Below, one piece after another: positions 38,020 through 46,524 of a DNA stretch of 58,901 nucleotides. The DNA is taken from assembly GCA_021737865.1 (NCBI GenBank), contig JAIPDC010000002.1, forward strand, positions 1-58,901, read 5' to 3'. Under the pieces are notes generated by a model. It saw only the letters and a list, made by a program, of their open reading frames with translations, had not been told where the DNA came from and did not search any database. Source of the DNA: Rhodoferax sp. Its GTDB lineage: Bacteria > Pseudomonadota > Gammaproteobacteria > Burkholderiales > Burkholderiaceae_C. Made by a program: the position numbers and the translations under genes. Position 1 is the stretch's first letter; every line of letters begins with the position of its first letter.

Positions 38020-40038
38020 ATGTCTACCGCCCGAAACCTGTTTTTATCGGTGGCCAGCGCGGTCGCGCTGACATCCTCGTACTTCGCACTCGCGCAGTCG
38101 GAGGCGCACCACGGTTTCAAATCATCCGTTCAAGCGCAGCAAAGGGCCCTGCACCCGGATTCAGCGGTGCGCATGAACCGCCTCATTGTGAAGTTCCGCA
38201 GCGATGGGGACGACAAGGCCGCGGCACAGACCGACACATCAGCCAGGCAGCGGGTCCACGCTCTCAACACCCGCATCACGTCCAGCGCGGCAGCGCACGC
38301 CGGCACCACGCTGAGTTACCTGAAGTCGGTCTCGGCACACACCCACGTGGCACAAACCAGCCGGGCCATGGGGCACACCGAATTGAGCGCACTGGCGCAC
38401 GCCGTGGCCCAAGACCCAAGGGTGGAATACGCCGAGGTGGATGAGCGCGTCTACCCCCACTTTGTGCCCAACGACAGCCTGTATGCGGCGCACCAAGGAA
38501 ATTTGAAGTCCCCGGCGGTTGTGGCCGGTGGTGCCAACCTGCCCAACGCATGGGGCCGCACCGTGGGCGGCATGCCCGTCAGCGGTGCGGGCGTGACCGT
38601 GGCCGTGCTGGACACCGGCTATCAACCACACGCCGACCTGGCTGCCAATGTGGTGTCCGGCTACGATTTCGTCAGTCCCGATGGGCTGAACAACTATTTC
38701 ACTGCCAACGATGGGGACGGACGCGATGCCAGCGCCCTCGACCCGGGCGACTGGAACACGAACGCAAACCAATGCGATGTTGAGGACTCCTCATGGCACG
38801 GCACACACGCGGCCGGAATTATTGGCGCCTTGGGTAATAACAATGTCGGTGTGATTGGCGTGGCCTACCGTGCCCGCATTTTGCCGGTTCGTGTGCTCGG
38901 TGTGTGTGGCGGCTTCACCTCGGACACCGCAGCCGCGCTTCAGTGGGCTGTGGGTTTGACCGTGCCGGGTGTACCGGTCAACCCCAATGTGGCCAAGGTG
39001 ATCAACATGAGCTTTGGCCGCAGTGGGAGTTGCTCACCCACCTACCAGGCAGCGATTACGGCGGCGCGCAACACGGGCGCTGTGATTGTGGTGTCGACCG
39101 GTAATGAATACTCCCGCTCGGCCATCACCCAGCCCGCCAACTGCTCGGGCGTGATTGCGGTGACCGCACACACCAGTACCGGCACCCTTGCCGACTACGC
39201 CAACGTCGGCGTCAGTACCGTTATCAGCGCGCCCGGCAACAGCATCTACACCACCAGCAACACCGGCCTTACCGTGCCGGTTGCCGACAACTACAGTGCG
39301 TTCACAGGCACCAGCTTTTCCGCCCCGCAGGTGGCGGGTGTGGCGGCCTTGCTCATGCAACTGAAGCCCGGCATCAGCCCCACTGAAGTGCAGAACCATC
39401 TGGTCAGTTCAGCGCGGGCATTTCCCAGTGGAACCTATTGCGCTACCCGCACCGACTGCGGGGCCGGTCTGTTGGACGCTTTCAGGGCCGTGAATGCCTT
39501 GCTGACCTCGCAGGGCACCGCCAATGCGGCACCGGTTCTCAATGCCCTACCCACGCAGTACGTGCTGCCAGGCGGCAACCTGCAATTCACGGCGACCGCC
39601 ACCGATGCCGAAGGTGACGAAGTGGTTTTTAACGGGACGGGGCTGCCCAGCGGCGCCACCTTCAACTCGGTGACGGGTGCATTCAGCTGGCCCAAGGCAC
39701 AGCCTGCGGGGGACTATGTGTTTGTGATTCAGCCCACAGATGGTGCCGCTTTGGGAGCCAGCGTGTCAGTGAAGATTTCCGTCACTGCAGTGATTCCGGC
39801 AGAGCCTGTGGCGCCTGTGGTGCCGGTCACACCAGTCGTGCCCGTTGCCCCAGTGGCCCCAGTTGCCCCTGTTGCCACAGGCGGTGGTGGCGGCGGCGCT
39901 CTGGGCTGGGCGGAATTGCTGGCAGGCTTGTTATTGTTGCTGTCGGCCCGCTATTTGACCGACCCACGCGGCACGACTGCCGTTGTCTATATCAAGCAAT
40001 CCAGTCCAGCGCCCGCATGTAGGCACCCTGCACCATAA
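38020..40038 (+). CDS. Secreted S8 (subtilisin-like) serine protease with GlyGly-CTERM-like tail
   Basis: Extracellular or surface serine protease of 672 residues. In order: signal peptide (to about FALAQ), prodomain (about 50-150, MNRLIVKFRSDGDD to VEYAEVDERVYP), S8 catalytic domain with Asp198 (VAVLDTGY), His260 (SSWHGTHAAG) and Ser432 (GTSFSAPQVAG), one Ig-like domain (PVLNALPTQYVLPGGNLQF), a PVAPV repeat linker, then GGGGGGALGWAELLAGLLLL with SARYL. That last block resembles GlyGly-CTERM sorting signals handled by rhombosortases. Unusually, about 25 residues follow it, and the last 47 bp run antisense through the nagZ C-terminus, so the natural end may have been lost by mutation. Confidence 0.9.
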   Translation: MSTARNLFLSVASAVALTSSYFALAQSEAHHGFKSSVQAQQRALHPDSAVRMNRLIVKFRSDGDDKAAAQTDTSARQRVHALNTRITSSAAAHAGTTLSYLKSVSAHTHVAQTSRAMGHTELSALAHAVAQDPRVEYAEVDERVYPHFVPNDSLYAAHQGNLKSPAVVAGGANLPNAWGRTVGGMPVSGAGVTVAVLDTGYQPHADLAANVVSGYDFVSPDGLNNYFTANDGDGRDASALDPGDWNTNANQCDVEDSSWHGTHAAGIIGALGNNNVGVIGVAYRARILPVRVLGVCGGFTSDTAAALQWAVGLTVPGVPVNPNVAKVINMSFGRSGSCSPTYQAAITAARNTGAVIVVSTGNEYSRSAITQPANCSGVIAVTAHTSTGTLADYANVGVSTVISAPGNSIYTTSNTGLTVPVADNYSAFTGTSFSAPQVAGVAALLMQLKPGISPTEVQNHLVSSARAFPSGTYCATRTDCGAGLLDAFRAVNALLTSQGTANAAPVLNALPTQYVLPGGNLQFTATATDAEGDEVVFNGTGLPSGATFNSVTGAFSWPKAQPAGDYVFVIQPTDGAALGASVSVKISVTAVIPAEPVAPVVPVTPVVPVAPVAPVAPVATGGGGGGALGWAELLAGLLLLLSARYLTDPRGTTAVVYIKQSSPAPACRHPAP

Positions 40039-41104
40039 GCGAATCCCACTCCAGCGCGGGCGTCCGGGGCAACAGAGCGCGGCGACGCGCCTCACTGGCA
40101 TCGCTGGCCTGCCACTGGCCTTTGAGCTGCGCTTCGGTCAGGCCGGCAATCAATTCATCGACGGCACTTCCGCCGCCCTGACTGCTTGCCGTGGACTGGT
40201 TGCACAGCAGCACCATGTCACACCCTGCCGTCAACGCCACCACGGCAGCCTGCGTGTAGCTGACCGCTTGCCCATCAATCACCCGTGCACCGGCCATCGA
40301 CAGGTCGTCGCTGAAAATGGCGCCGCCAAAACCGAGCCGGCCGCGCAAAATGTCGTTCAACCATGTGCTGGAAAACCCGGCCGGGCGTGCGTCCACCGTG
40401 GGGTAGATCACGTGCGCCGGCATCACGCTCATGGTGACGGTGTTGAGCCAGCGGTACGGCGCGGCATCGTCGGCCAGAATGGTCTTGAGGCTGCGCTTGT
40501 CCACCGGGATATCGGTGTGTGAATCGGCTTTGACAAAGCCATGGCCCGGGAAATGTTTGCCGCAGTTGGCCATGCCGCTTTGCAGCAGGCCGTGCATCAG
40601 GCTCTTGGCCAGCAGGCTCACCACGCGCGGATCGCGCGCGAAGGCACGGCTGCCGATCACGCTGCTCTCACCATAGTCCAGGTCCAGCACCGGCGTAAAG
40701 CTCAAGTCCACACCACAGGCGCGCAGTTCTGCGCCCAGCACGTAACCACAGGCGGTAGCGGCGTTGGTGGCGTCCATGGGACCGGCGTGGGTGTGGGTGT
40801 GGGTGTGGGTATTGGCCTTGGGCTCAGCCATCCACATCTCGCCCAGGGCGCGCATGGGCGGCAGGTGGGTAAAACCGTCGGTCTTGAAGCGCTGCACCGC
40901 ACCGCCCTCATGGTCCACGCAGATCAGCAGGTCGGAGCGGACCTTTTTGATGTCGCCGCACAGGGCCATGAGTTGCGCGCGATCCTGCCAGTTACGGGCA
41001 AACAAAATCAGTCCACCCACCAGCGGGTGCTTGAGTCGCTGGCGGTCAACCCGGGTCAAAGTCAGGCCGGCAATATCGATGATGAGGGGGGCGTGGAAGG
41101 TCAT
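39992..41104 (-). CDS. nagZ: Beta-N-acetylhexosaminidase NagZ
   Basis: Cytoplasmic GH3 enzyme that releases N-acetylglucosamine from anhydromuropeptides in peptidoglycan recycling. About 370 residues; VDHEGGAVQRF, GKHFPGHGFVKADSHTDIP (general acid/base His loop) and FSDDLSMAG (nucleophile Asp) are present. The surface loop after PPMRALGEMWMAEPKA carries a THTHTHTH run coded by four GTGGGT units (40787-40810). ATG 41104 (MTFHAPLIID) is preferred to the TTG at 41119. Its 3' end overlaps the convergent subtilase gene by 47 bp. Confidence 0.95.
   Translation of the reverse strand: MTFHAPLIIDIAGLTLTRVDRQRLKHPLVGGLILFARNWQDRAQLMALCGDIKKVRSDLLICVDHEGGAVQRFKTDGFTHLPPMRALGEMWMAEPKANTHTHTHTHAGPMDATNAATACGYVLGAELRACGVDLSFTPVLDLDYGESSVIGSRAFARDPRVVSLLAKSLMHGLLQSGMANCGKHFPGHGFVKADSHTDIPVDKRSLKTILADDAAPYRWLNTVTMSVMPAHVIYPTVDARPAGFSSTWLNDILRGRLGFGGAIFSDDLSMAGARVIDGQAVSYTQAAVVALTAGCDMVLLCNQSTASSQGGGSAVDELIAGLTEAQLKGQWQASDASEARRRALLPRTPALEWDSLMVQGAYMRALDWIA
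40787..40810. repeat. Hexanucleotide microsatellite in nagZ
   Basis: Four perfect tandem GTGGGT units, read on the coding strand as alternating Thr-His codons. Changes in unit number would keep the frame and alter the length of a loop rather than switch the gene off. Confidence 0.85.
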
Positions 41105-41128
41105 GAAAATAGTTCGCAATGAAAGTCG

Positions 41129-41171
41129 TGCTATAAATTCAATAGCTGCATGCGCATATTGTACGGGGGCC
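41129..41171 (+). repeat. Dispersed ~45-bp repeat, copy D (intergenic)
   Basis: TGCTATAAATTCAATAGCTG, then CATGCGCATATTGTACGGGGGCC. It lies 24 bp upstream of the nagZ start, in the 212-bp gap before the fmdB-like gene, whose remaining part shows no clear promoter. Confidence 0.7.
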
Positions 41172-41316
41172 GGGGTCCAATAGCAGCATCACCTGGGGTT
41201 GGAAATAGTCAGTTCAGGGATGCACTACCTGCCTGCAGTCACTGATGCGCACGCAAAGCACCCGTCGCTCAACTCCCCCGCAAAGCGGGTAAAGTATGCA
41301 CTGAGGAGGAGTTGTC

Positions 41317-41541
41317 ATGCCCATGTACGAATACGCCTGCGAAGACTGCAGCCATCAATTTGAAACGCTTGTTCGCGCCGGGTCCGTGCCGGAATGTCCA
41401 AATTGTCATTCGACCAAACTGCAGAAGCTACTGTCAGTGTTTGCGACCACCGGTGACTCGGCCAAGGCGGCACCGGTCATGCCAGGGCCGTGTGGTTCCT
41501 GTGGACACCCCAATGGTCCGGGCGCCTGCGGCTTTCAATGA
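41317..41541 (+). CDS. FmdB family zinc-ribbon protein
   Basis: A 74-residue putative regulatory protein with an N-terminal zinc ribbon, MPMYEYACEDCSHQFE and ECPNCHST (Cys8, Cys11 and the CPNC pair), and a Cys-rich tail (GPCGSCGHPNGPGACGF). GAGGAGG lies upstream. The family name comes from a formamidase gene cluster; its job is not known in general. In betaproteobacteria it often stands near aspartyl-tRNA synthetase genes, which are not seen here. Its stop is 3 bp from the convergent acpS stop. Confidence 0.88.
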   Translation: MPMYEYACEDCSHQFETLVRAGSVPECPNCHSTKLQKLLSVFATTGDSAKAAPVMPGPCGSCGHPNGPGACGFQ

Positions 41542-41544
41542 AGA

Positions 41545-41940
41545 TTATTCTTTGAACTCGACAACGCAAAAGCTGGCGGCGTAATCGGTTTCATCCGTCA
41601 CGCTGATATGGGCGCTGAGTTTGCGCCCGTCAAACCATTCTTTCAAGCCGCCATGCAGGACGATGGTCGGCGCCCCACTGGGCAGCTTTGCCACTTCGCA
41701 GAGACGCCAGGTCATGGGCATACGCATGCCCAGCCCTATGGCCTTGCTGAAGGCTTCCTTGGCAGAGAAGCGCGTGGCCAGGTAGCGCACACCCCGTTCG
41801 GGCCAGCGCTGGCTGCGGACTTTCCAGGTGGCAAGCTCGCCATCGCTGAGAATCTTCGCCGCGAAGCGCTCGCCATGGCGCTGCAGACTCTCGCGGATGC
41901 GGCGCACGTCGCAGATGTCAGTGCCGATGCCGTAGATCAT
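41545..41940 (-). CDS. acpS: Holo-[acyl-carrier-protein] synthase
   Basis: Transfers phosphopantetheine from CoA to the serine of apo-ACP, activating it for fatty acid synthesis (acpP is encoded in this window). 131 residues, with the Mg-binding [18 protein letters not shown] and [13 protein letters not shown] motifs. It is the last gene of the lepA-to-acpS cluster, 13 bp after pdxJ. Confidence 0.96.
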   Translation of the reverse strand: MIYGIGTDICDVRRIRESLQRHGERFAAKILSDGELATWKVRSQRWPERGVRYLATRFSAKEAFSKAIGLGMRMPMTWRLCEVAKLPSGAPTIVLHGGLKEWFDGRKLSAHISVTDETDYAASFCVVEFKE

Positions 41941-41953
41941 GGTGGACGAGTTT

Positions 41954-42709
41954 TCAAGCCTTCAGCCGCAAACACTGCAGGTAGGCCTGCACCGTGGCGG
42001 TGTAGCCCAGTTCCAGCGCATCGGCAATCAAGGCGTGGCCGATGGAGACTTCGGCGACGTCCGGTACCGTGCGCACAAACGCGGCCAGGTTGTCGCGATT
42101 GAGGTCGTGCCCAGCGTTCACACCCAGCCCGACGTCCAGCGCCGCTCGAGCGGCGGCGGCGAAGCGTTGCAGTTGCGCTTCCTGCCCGGAGGTGCCCCAG
42201 GCGGCCGCGTAGGGCTCGGTGTACAGCTCCACCCGGTCCGCCCCCACGGCCTTGGCGGCAGGCATGGCATCAGATTCAGCGTCCATGAACAGGCTCACAC
42301 GCAATCCCAGCGCGTGTGCCTGCGCAATCAGCGGCGTCAGGCGTTCGGCGTCCTGCGGAAAATTCCACCCGTGGTCACTGGTGAACTGGCCTTCAGAGTC
42401 TGGCACGAAGGTGACCTGGTGCACTGGCAGCTTGCGTGCCACCAGATCAGCCACGCAGTCCATCAGGTTGTGAAACGGGTTGCCTTCGACGTTGAACTCC
42501 CGGTCCGGCCAGGCTTGCAGCAGTTGGGCCAGCTGAACCACATCATCGGGGCGAATGTGGCGGGCGTCCGGACGCGGATGCACCGTAATACCCCCGGCAC
42601 CCGCCTCAAGGCACAAGGTAGCAGCACGGGTCACACTGGGGATGCCCAGATGACGCGTGTTGCGCACCAGCGCGACTTTGTTGAGGTTGACTGAAAGTTT
42701 AGCGGGCAT
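41954..42709 (-). CDS. pdxJ: Pyridoxine 5'-phosphate synthase
   Basis: Condenses 1-deoxyxylulose 5-phosphate with 3-amino-2-oxopropyl phosphate to form pyridoxine phosphate. About 251 residues: [15 protein letters not shown] at the N-terminus, [21 protein letters not shown] and the [11 protein letters not shown] phosphate site. I start at the ATG at 42709 ([10 protein letters not shown]), two bases past the recO stop; the longer open frame would overlap recO. Confidence 0.96.
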   Translation of the reverse strand: MPAKLSVNLNKVALVRNTRHLGIPSVTRAATLCLEAGAGGITVHPRPDARHIRPDDVVQLAQLLQAWPDREFNVEGNPFHNLMDCVADLVARKLPVHQVTFVPDSEGQFTSDHGWNFPQDAERLTPLIAQAHALGLRVSLFMDAESDAMPAAKAVGADRVELYTEPYAAAWGTSGQEAQLQRFAAAARAALDVGLGVNAGHDLNRDNLAAFVRTVPDVAEVSIGHALIADALELGYTATVQAYLQCLRLKA

Positions 42710-42711
42710 AG

Positions 42712-43461
42712 TTACAAGTTTTGAATATCCATCATCATCTGGCGGGTACGCAGAGTTCTGACACCGCAATGGTAGTGCAACAGGGTCCGCAGCTGCGGCT
42801 TGAGTTCACTGGCAACTGCGGCGCAGGCACGCAACGTAGTCGTAAATGCTGCACCATCCGCCAGCGAAACCTGCAAAACGCTCCATTGCGCACCGCTCAG
42901 ACTGGCGCGGTCATCCGCGTGGGCCAGACGCAGGCCACCTTCAGGAACCAGGCAATAGCGGCCATCGGGAGCCAGAGCACCCAGGGTCATGGTTTGCCTA
43001 TCCAGCTCCGGCAGGAGGCCGATTTCCCGCAACAGCAGCAGCTCGTAGGTTCGCAGCGCGGCCTGCAAGACTTCACCGTGTTCGCTGGCCAGCACCCTCA
43101 CCACGTTGGCATAGACATCGAACAGCACCGGGTGCGGATCGTCCCGGGCCAGCAGGGTCAACAACAGTTCATTAAGGTAATAGCCCGACAACAGCGCATC
43201 GCCCGTGGGCATGACGTGGCCGCCCTGCCACTCGGCGCTCTTGAGGGTGCGGATTTCCGCGTCGCCGCCAAATGCCACATGCAGCATCTGCAGTGGCAGC
43301 AACACGGGACGAAAACTCGAACTGGGGCGCTTGGCGCCCTTGGCCACCAGCGCGATACGACCATGGTGGCGGGTCAACACCTCCAAAATCAGGCTTGACT
43401 CGCTCCAGTCGTAGCGGTGCAACACATACGCGGGTTCGTCGGATATGCGCTTGGTGGCCAC
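42712..43461 (-). CDS. recO: DNA repair protein RecO
   Basis: Mediator that loads RecA on SSB-coated DNA in the RecFOR pathway. 249 residues with an OB-fold start ([30 protein letters not shown]) and helical C-terminal part ([19 protein letters not shown]). The zinc-site cysteines seen in some RecO proteins are largely absent. The start is GTG, directly abutting the era stop. Confidence 0.94.
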   Translation of the reverse strand: MATKRISDEPAYVLHRYDWSESSLILEVLTRHHGRIALVAKGAKRPSSSFRPVLLPLQMLHVAFGGDAEIRTLKSAEWQGGHVMPTGDALLSGYYLNELLLTLLARDDPHPVLFDVYANVVRVLASEHGEVLQAALRTYELLLLREIGLLPELDRQTMTLGALAPDGRYCLVPEGGLRLAHADDRASLSGAQWSVLQVSLADGAAFTTTLRACAAVASELKPQLRTLLHYHCGVRTLRTRQMMMDIQNL

Positions 43462-44505
43462 TTACTCATATCCGAAAGACCGCACCCGCGCTTCATCATC
43501 GGCCCAGCCCGAGCGTACTTTCACCCACAGCTCGATGAAAACCTTGGCATCGGCGAGCTTCTCCAGTTCGACCCGGGTTTCCATGCCGATGCGCTTGATA
43601 CGTTCGCCTTTGTCGCCAATGACCATGGCCTTATGGGTGTCGCGCTCCACCACAATAGTGGCAGCGATGCGCAGCAGGCGCTTCTGGCCCTTGCGTTGTG
43701 GCGGCTCTTCATCGAACTTGTCGATGACCACCGTTGAGGTGTATGGCAATTCGTCCCCGGTCAGGCGAAACAGCTTTTCGCGCACCAGTTCGCTGGCCAA
43801 AAACTTTTCGCTGCGGTCGGTGAGCTCGTCTTCAGCGTACCACCAGGCCTGCTCGGGCAGGTACTTTTCACAAATTCCCAGCAGCCGTTCGGTGTCTTTG
43901 GCACTCTTGGCCGACATTGGCACAAATTCTGCAAACTTGTGCTTGTCCTGCATGGTCTGCAACCAGGGCGCGATGTCACCACGGCGGTGAATATTGTCGA
44001 GCTTGTTGGCAATCAGCAGCGTGGGGATGTTCTTGCCCAGCAGAGCCAGCACGCGCGCATCCGCCGGCGTAAAGCTGCCCGCCTCGACCACAAACAGAAT
44101 CAGGTCCACGTCAGCAACGGCGCCTTGCACCGTTTTGTTCAGCGATTTATTGAGTGCATTGGCGTGCAGGGTCTGAAAGCCCGGCGTATCGACAAACACA
44201 AACTGGGTCGCGCCGCGTGTGTGCATGCCAGTGATGCGGTGGCGCGTGGTCTGCGCCTTGCGCGAGGTGATGCTGATCTTCTGCCCTACCAACGCATTCA
44301 GGAGTGTCGACTTGCCCACGTTGGGCTTGCCAACGATGGCGACCAGGCCGCAGCGCTGTCCCTGAGCGACGGTGCCGGGCTGCGCCAACTTAGGCGTGCT
44401 CTTGAGTAGTCCTTCGAGCATGGTGTCGAGATCGGCTTGTTGATCGTTTTGGCCGTCAGCCTTCGTGAAATCTGCGCTAGCAGCTATTTTTTTTGTAGCA
44501 TTCAT
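43462..44505 (-). CDS. era: GTPase Era with repeat-derived N-terminal extension
   Basis: Essential GTPase that binds the 3' end of 16S rRNA during 30S assembly. 347 residues: a G domain with [18 protein letters not shown] (residues 56-73), DTPG and NKLD, and a C-terminal KH domain with [12 protein letters not shown]. Typical Era is about 300 long. The extra ~50 residues at the N-terminus begin [10 protein letters not shown], which is encoded by copy E of the dispersed repeat. The ATG overlaps the rnc stop by one base (TAATG), so this extended start appears to be the real one. Confidence 0.95.
   Translation of the reverse strand: MNATKKIAASADFTKADGQNDQQADLDTMLEGLLKSTPKLAQPGTVAQGQRCGLVAIVGKPNVGKSTLLNALVGQKISITSRKAQTTRHRITGMHTRGATQFVFVDTPGFQTLHANALNKSLNKTVQGAVADVDLILFVVEAGSFTPADARVLALLGKNIPTLLIANKLDNIHRRGDIAPWLQTMQDKHKFAEFVPMSAKSAKDTERLLGICEKYLPEQAWWYAEDELTDRSEKFLASELVREKLFRLTGDELPYTSTVVIDKFDEEPPQRKGQKRLLRIAATIVVERDTHKAMVIGDKGERIKRIGMETRVELEKLADAKVFIELWVKVRSGWADDEARVRSFGYE
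44471..44500 (-). repeat. Dispersed repeat, copy E (5' part, encodes the Era N-terminus)
   Basis: On the leftward strand: TGCTACAAAAAAAATAGCTG, then CTAGCGCAGA, matching the 5' two-thirds of copies B and D; the GGGGGCTA end is missing. It starts in codon 2 of era. Confidence 0.6.
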
Positions 44506-45188
44506 TAACGAATTTGTGCCTTGATTGTTTGCAGCATGGCGGCAGCTGCGGCCTGTTCCCCGGATCGGCGCGAACCACCGATGCCGCGCTCGGTGAGGCG
44601 CATTTCAGAAATCTCGCACTCGACGTCGAAACTTTGCTTATGGGCCGCGCCCAGGGTGGCAACCACCTTGTACTGGGGCAGCTTCATCTTGCGGCCCTGC
44701 AGCCACTCTTGCAATTCGGTTTTGGGGTCCTTGCCAATCGCGTCCATGGTGGGGTTGATCTCAACCGCCTCGAACAAACGCTGAACCAGCGCTTGCGCAG
44801 CGCTAAAACCGGCATCCAGATAGACCGCGCCAATGATGGCTTCCAGCGTATCGGCAAGGATCGAGGGCCGCTTTTGACCGCCGGATCGGACCTCGCCCTC
44901 ACCCAGTCGCATGACATCGGGCAAACCAAGCCCGACTGCAAGTTGGTGCAGGGTTTCCTGCTTGACCAGATTGGCACGCACACGGGACAGGTCACCTTCT
45001 GGCAGGCTGCCCAGGCGGGCGTACAGCAGATCCGAGACCGCAAGATTCAGAACCGAATCGCCCAGAAACTCGAGCCGCTCATAGTGGTCACTGGAGAAGC
45101 TGCGATGCGTCAGCGCCTGAGTCAACAACGAGGCATTGGAAAATTCATGCTGCAGGCGACGCTGCAACTCCAGCAGACCCGGTGCCAC
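44505..45188 (-). CDS. rnc: Ribonuclease III
   Basis: Double-strand-specific endoribonuclease for rRNA and mRNA processing. 227 residues with the signature [17 protein letters not shown], the metal-binding [14 protein letters not shown] helix, and a C-terminal dsRNA-binding domain ([14 protein letters not shown] onward, [16 protein letters not shown]). The start is GTG, one base after the DUF4845 stop. Part of lepA-lepB-DUF4845-rnc-era-recO-pdxJ-acpS. Confidence 0.97.
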   Translation of the reverse strand: MAPGLLELQRRLQHEFSNASLLTQALTHRSFSSDHYERLEFLGDSVLNLAVSDLLYARLGSLPEGDLSRVRANLVKQETLHQLAVGLGLPDVMRLGEGEVRSGGQKRPSILADTLEAIIGAVYLDAGFSAAQALVQRLFEAVEINPTMDAIGKDPKTELQEWLQGRKMKLPQYKVVATLGAAHKQSFDVECEISEMRLTERGIGGSRRSGEQAAAAAMLQTIKAQIR

Positions 45189-45189
45189 G

Positions 45190-45543
45190 CTATTTGGAAC
45201 GGCCGGCGTACTTGAGCGTCAGCCAGGCCGGACCGACCAGGTGAATCTCTCGCTCATAGGCAAACCGCACGACGACTTTGTCACCCTCTTTGGTTACTTC
45301 CAGGTCTTTGGCTGTGATCGAAGTGATGCTGTCAATGGCCGACGCCTTTTCAAAAATGCTGCGAACCTCGACCACCGAGTTGCCTTCCTGCGCCTTGTTG
45401 ACGGCTTTGGTGACCATCTGGTATTCCAGAACCGTGGGGAACACCTGAGCCGCAATCACGCCCGAAATGCCAACCACTGCACCAACAAAAACCAGTCCGA
45501 AGAATGTAATGCCCCGTTGCCTGGACCTGCTTTGAACTGTCAT
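45190..45543 (-). CDS. DUF4845 membrane protein between lepB and rnc
   Basis: 117 residues with one N-terminal membrane segment (about 11-36). The start TVQSRSRQRGITFFGLVFVG looks like a type IV prepilin leader (basic stretch, Gly, then a hydrophobic helix), which is a feature of the family. The soluble part is EVRSIFEKASAIDSITSITA and a beta-rich end. It is nearly always next to lepB in betaproteobacteria; function is unknown. Confidence 0.85.
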   Translation of the reverse strand: MTVQSRSRQRGITFFGLVFVGAVVGISGVIAAQVFPTVLEYQMVTKAVNKAQEGNSVVEVRSIFEKASAIDSITSITAKDLEVTKEGDKVVVRFAYEREIHLVGPAWLTLKYAGRSK

Positions 45544-45558
45544 GTGTCAACTCCCATT

Positions 45559-46524
45559 TCAGTTAAATCCGCCGATGCGTTTGGGATTTCCAAAATTCAT
45601 CCAAACGAAAAAGGCCCGGCCGACGATATTTTTCTCCGGCACGAAGCCCCAGTATCTTGAATCCAGTGAATTATCGCGATTGTCACCCATCATGAAATAG
45701 TGACCCTGCGGCACCTTGCAGGTGACGCCTTCCACGGAATATTGACAACCGTCGCGCCCGGCAAAATTGTCTGCGCCTGGAATAAAGGCGGGGCGCTCGT
45801 CGTCGTTCAAAAGTTTGTGCTTCCTGTCACCAAACGCTTCTTCGAACTGTTTGAAATAGCGCATGGCGTCGTCATCAAAAAACTCTGGCAGTGCATTTGT
45901 CGAAACGGCCTCACCATTGATGGTCAAACGCTTGTTGATGTAGGACACCGTGTCGCCCGGCAACCCCACCACGCGCTTGATGTAATCCAGGCTTGGCTTG
46001 GGTGGGTAACGAAACACCATGACGTCCCCACGCTGCGGGGGTGTACCTTCAGTCATCTTGGTGTTGAGTACCGGAAGGCGCAAACCGTAGGTGAATTTAT
46101 TCACCAGAATGAGATCTCCCACCAGAAGAGTCGGGATCATCGAACCCGATGGAATCTTGAACGGTTCCACCAGAAACGACCTCAGAAAGAAGACCGAAAT
46201 GATGACGGGGAACAACCCTGCAGTCCAATCGAGCCACCACGGTTGCATCAGGACGCGACTCTTGGCCTCGGCCACGTTGCCATCAACCTGGTTGATCCCC
46301 ATCTTGACGAGGCCTTCGCGGCGCTTGATGTCAGAGGCCTCGAGCAAGGCCGCTGCGTTTTGCCGTTGCGGCAGGAAATAGAAGCGCTCCGCCACCCAAT
46401 AGGCGCCGGTTACAACCGTGGCGAGAAACAGCAGCAAGGCAAAGTTGCCCTCCACAAGGCCAAAGTACCACGAACCCGCATAAAGCACGAAGGCGGCCAA
46501 CACGGCCGAGGTCAGCGCCTGCAT
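45559..46524 (-). CDS. lepB: Signal peptidase I
   Basis: Inner-membrane protease that removes signal peptides from exported proteins. 321 residues, two or three N-terminal membrane segments, then the catalytic Ser128 in FKIPSGSMIPTLLVGD and Lys183 in YIKRVVGLPGD; GDNRDNSLDSRYWGFV is the conserved box E. The start overlaps the lepA stop (TGATG), the widespread lepA-lepB pairing. Confidence 0.97.
   Translation of the reverse strand: MQALTSAVLAAFVLYAGSWYFGLVEGNFALLLFLATVVTGAYWVAERFYFLPQRQNAAALLEASDIKRREGLVKMGINQVDGNVAEAKSRVLMQPWWLDWTAGLFPVIISVFFLRSFLVEPFKIPSGSMIPTLLVGDLILVNKFTYGLRLPVLNTKMTEGTPPQRGDVMVFRYPPKPSLDYIKRVVGLPGDTVSYINKRLTINGEAVSTNALPEFFDDDAMRYFKQFEEAFGDRKHKLLNDDERPAFIPGADNFAGRDGCQYSVEGVTCKVPQGHYFMMGDNRDNSLDSRYWGFVPEKNIVGRAFFVWMNFGNPKRIGGFN

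Noticed and set aside
40787-40810. CRISPR-like array
   Set aside because: Perfect hexamer tandem with no spacers; it is a coding microsatellite.
35455-41541. Integrated mobile element or genomic island
   Set aside because: Although the genes look accessory, there is no integrase, transposase, tRNA target or flanking direct repeat.
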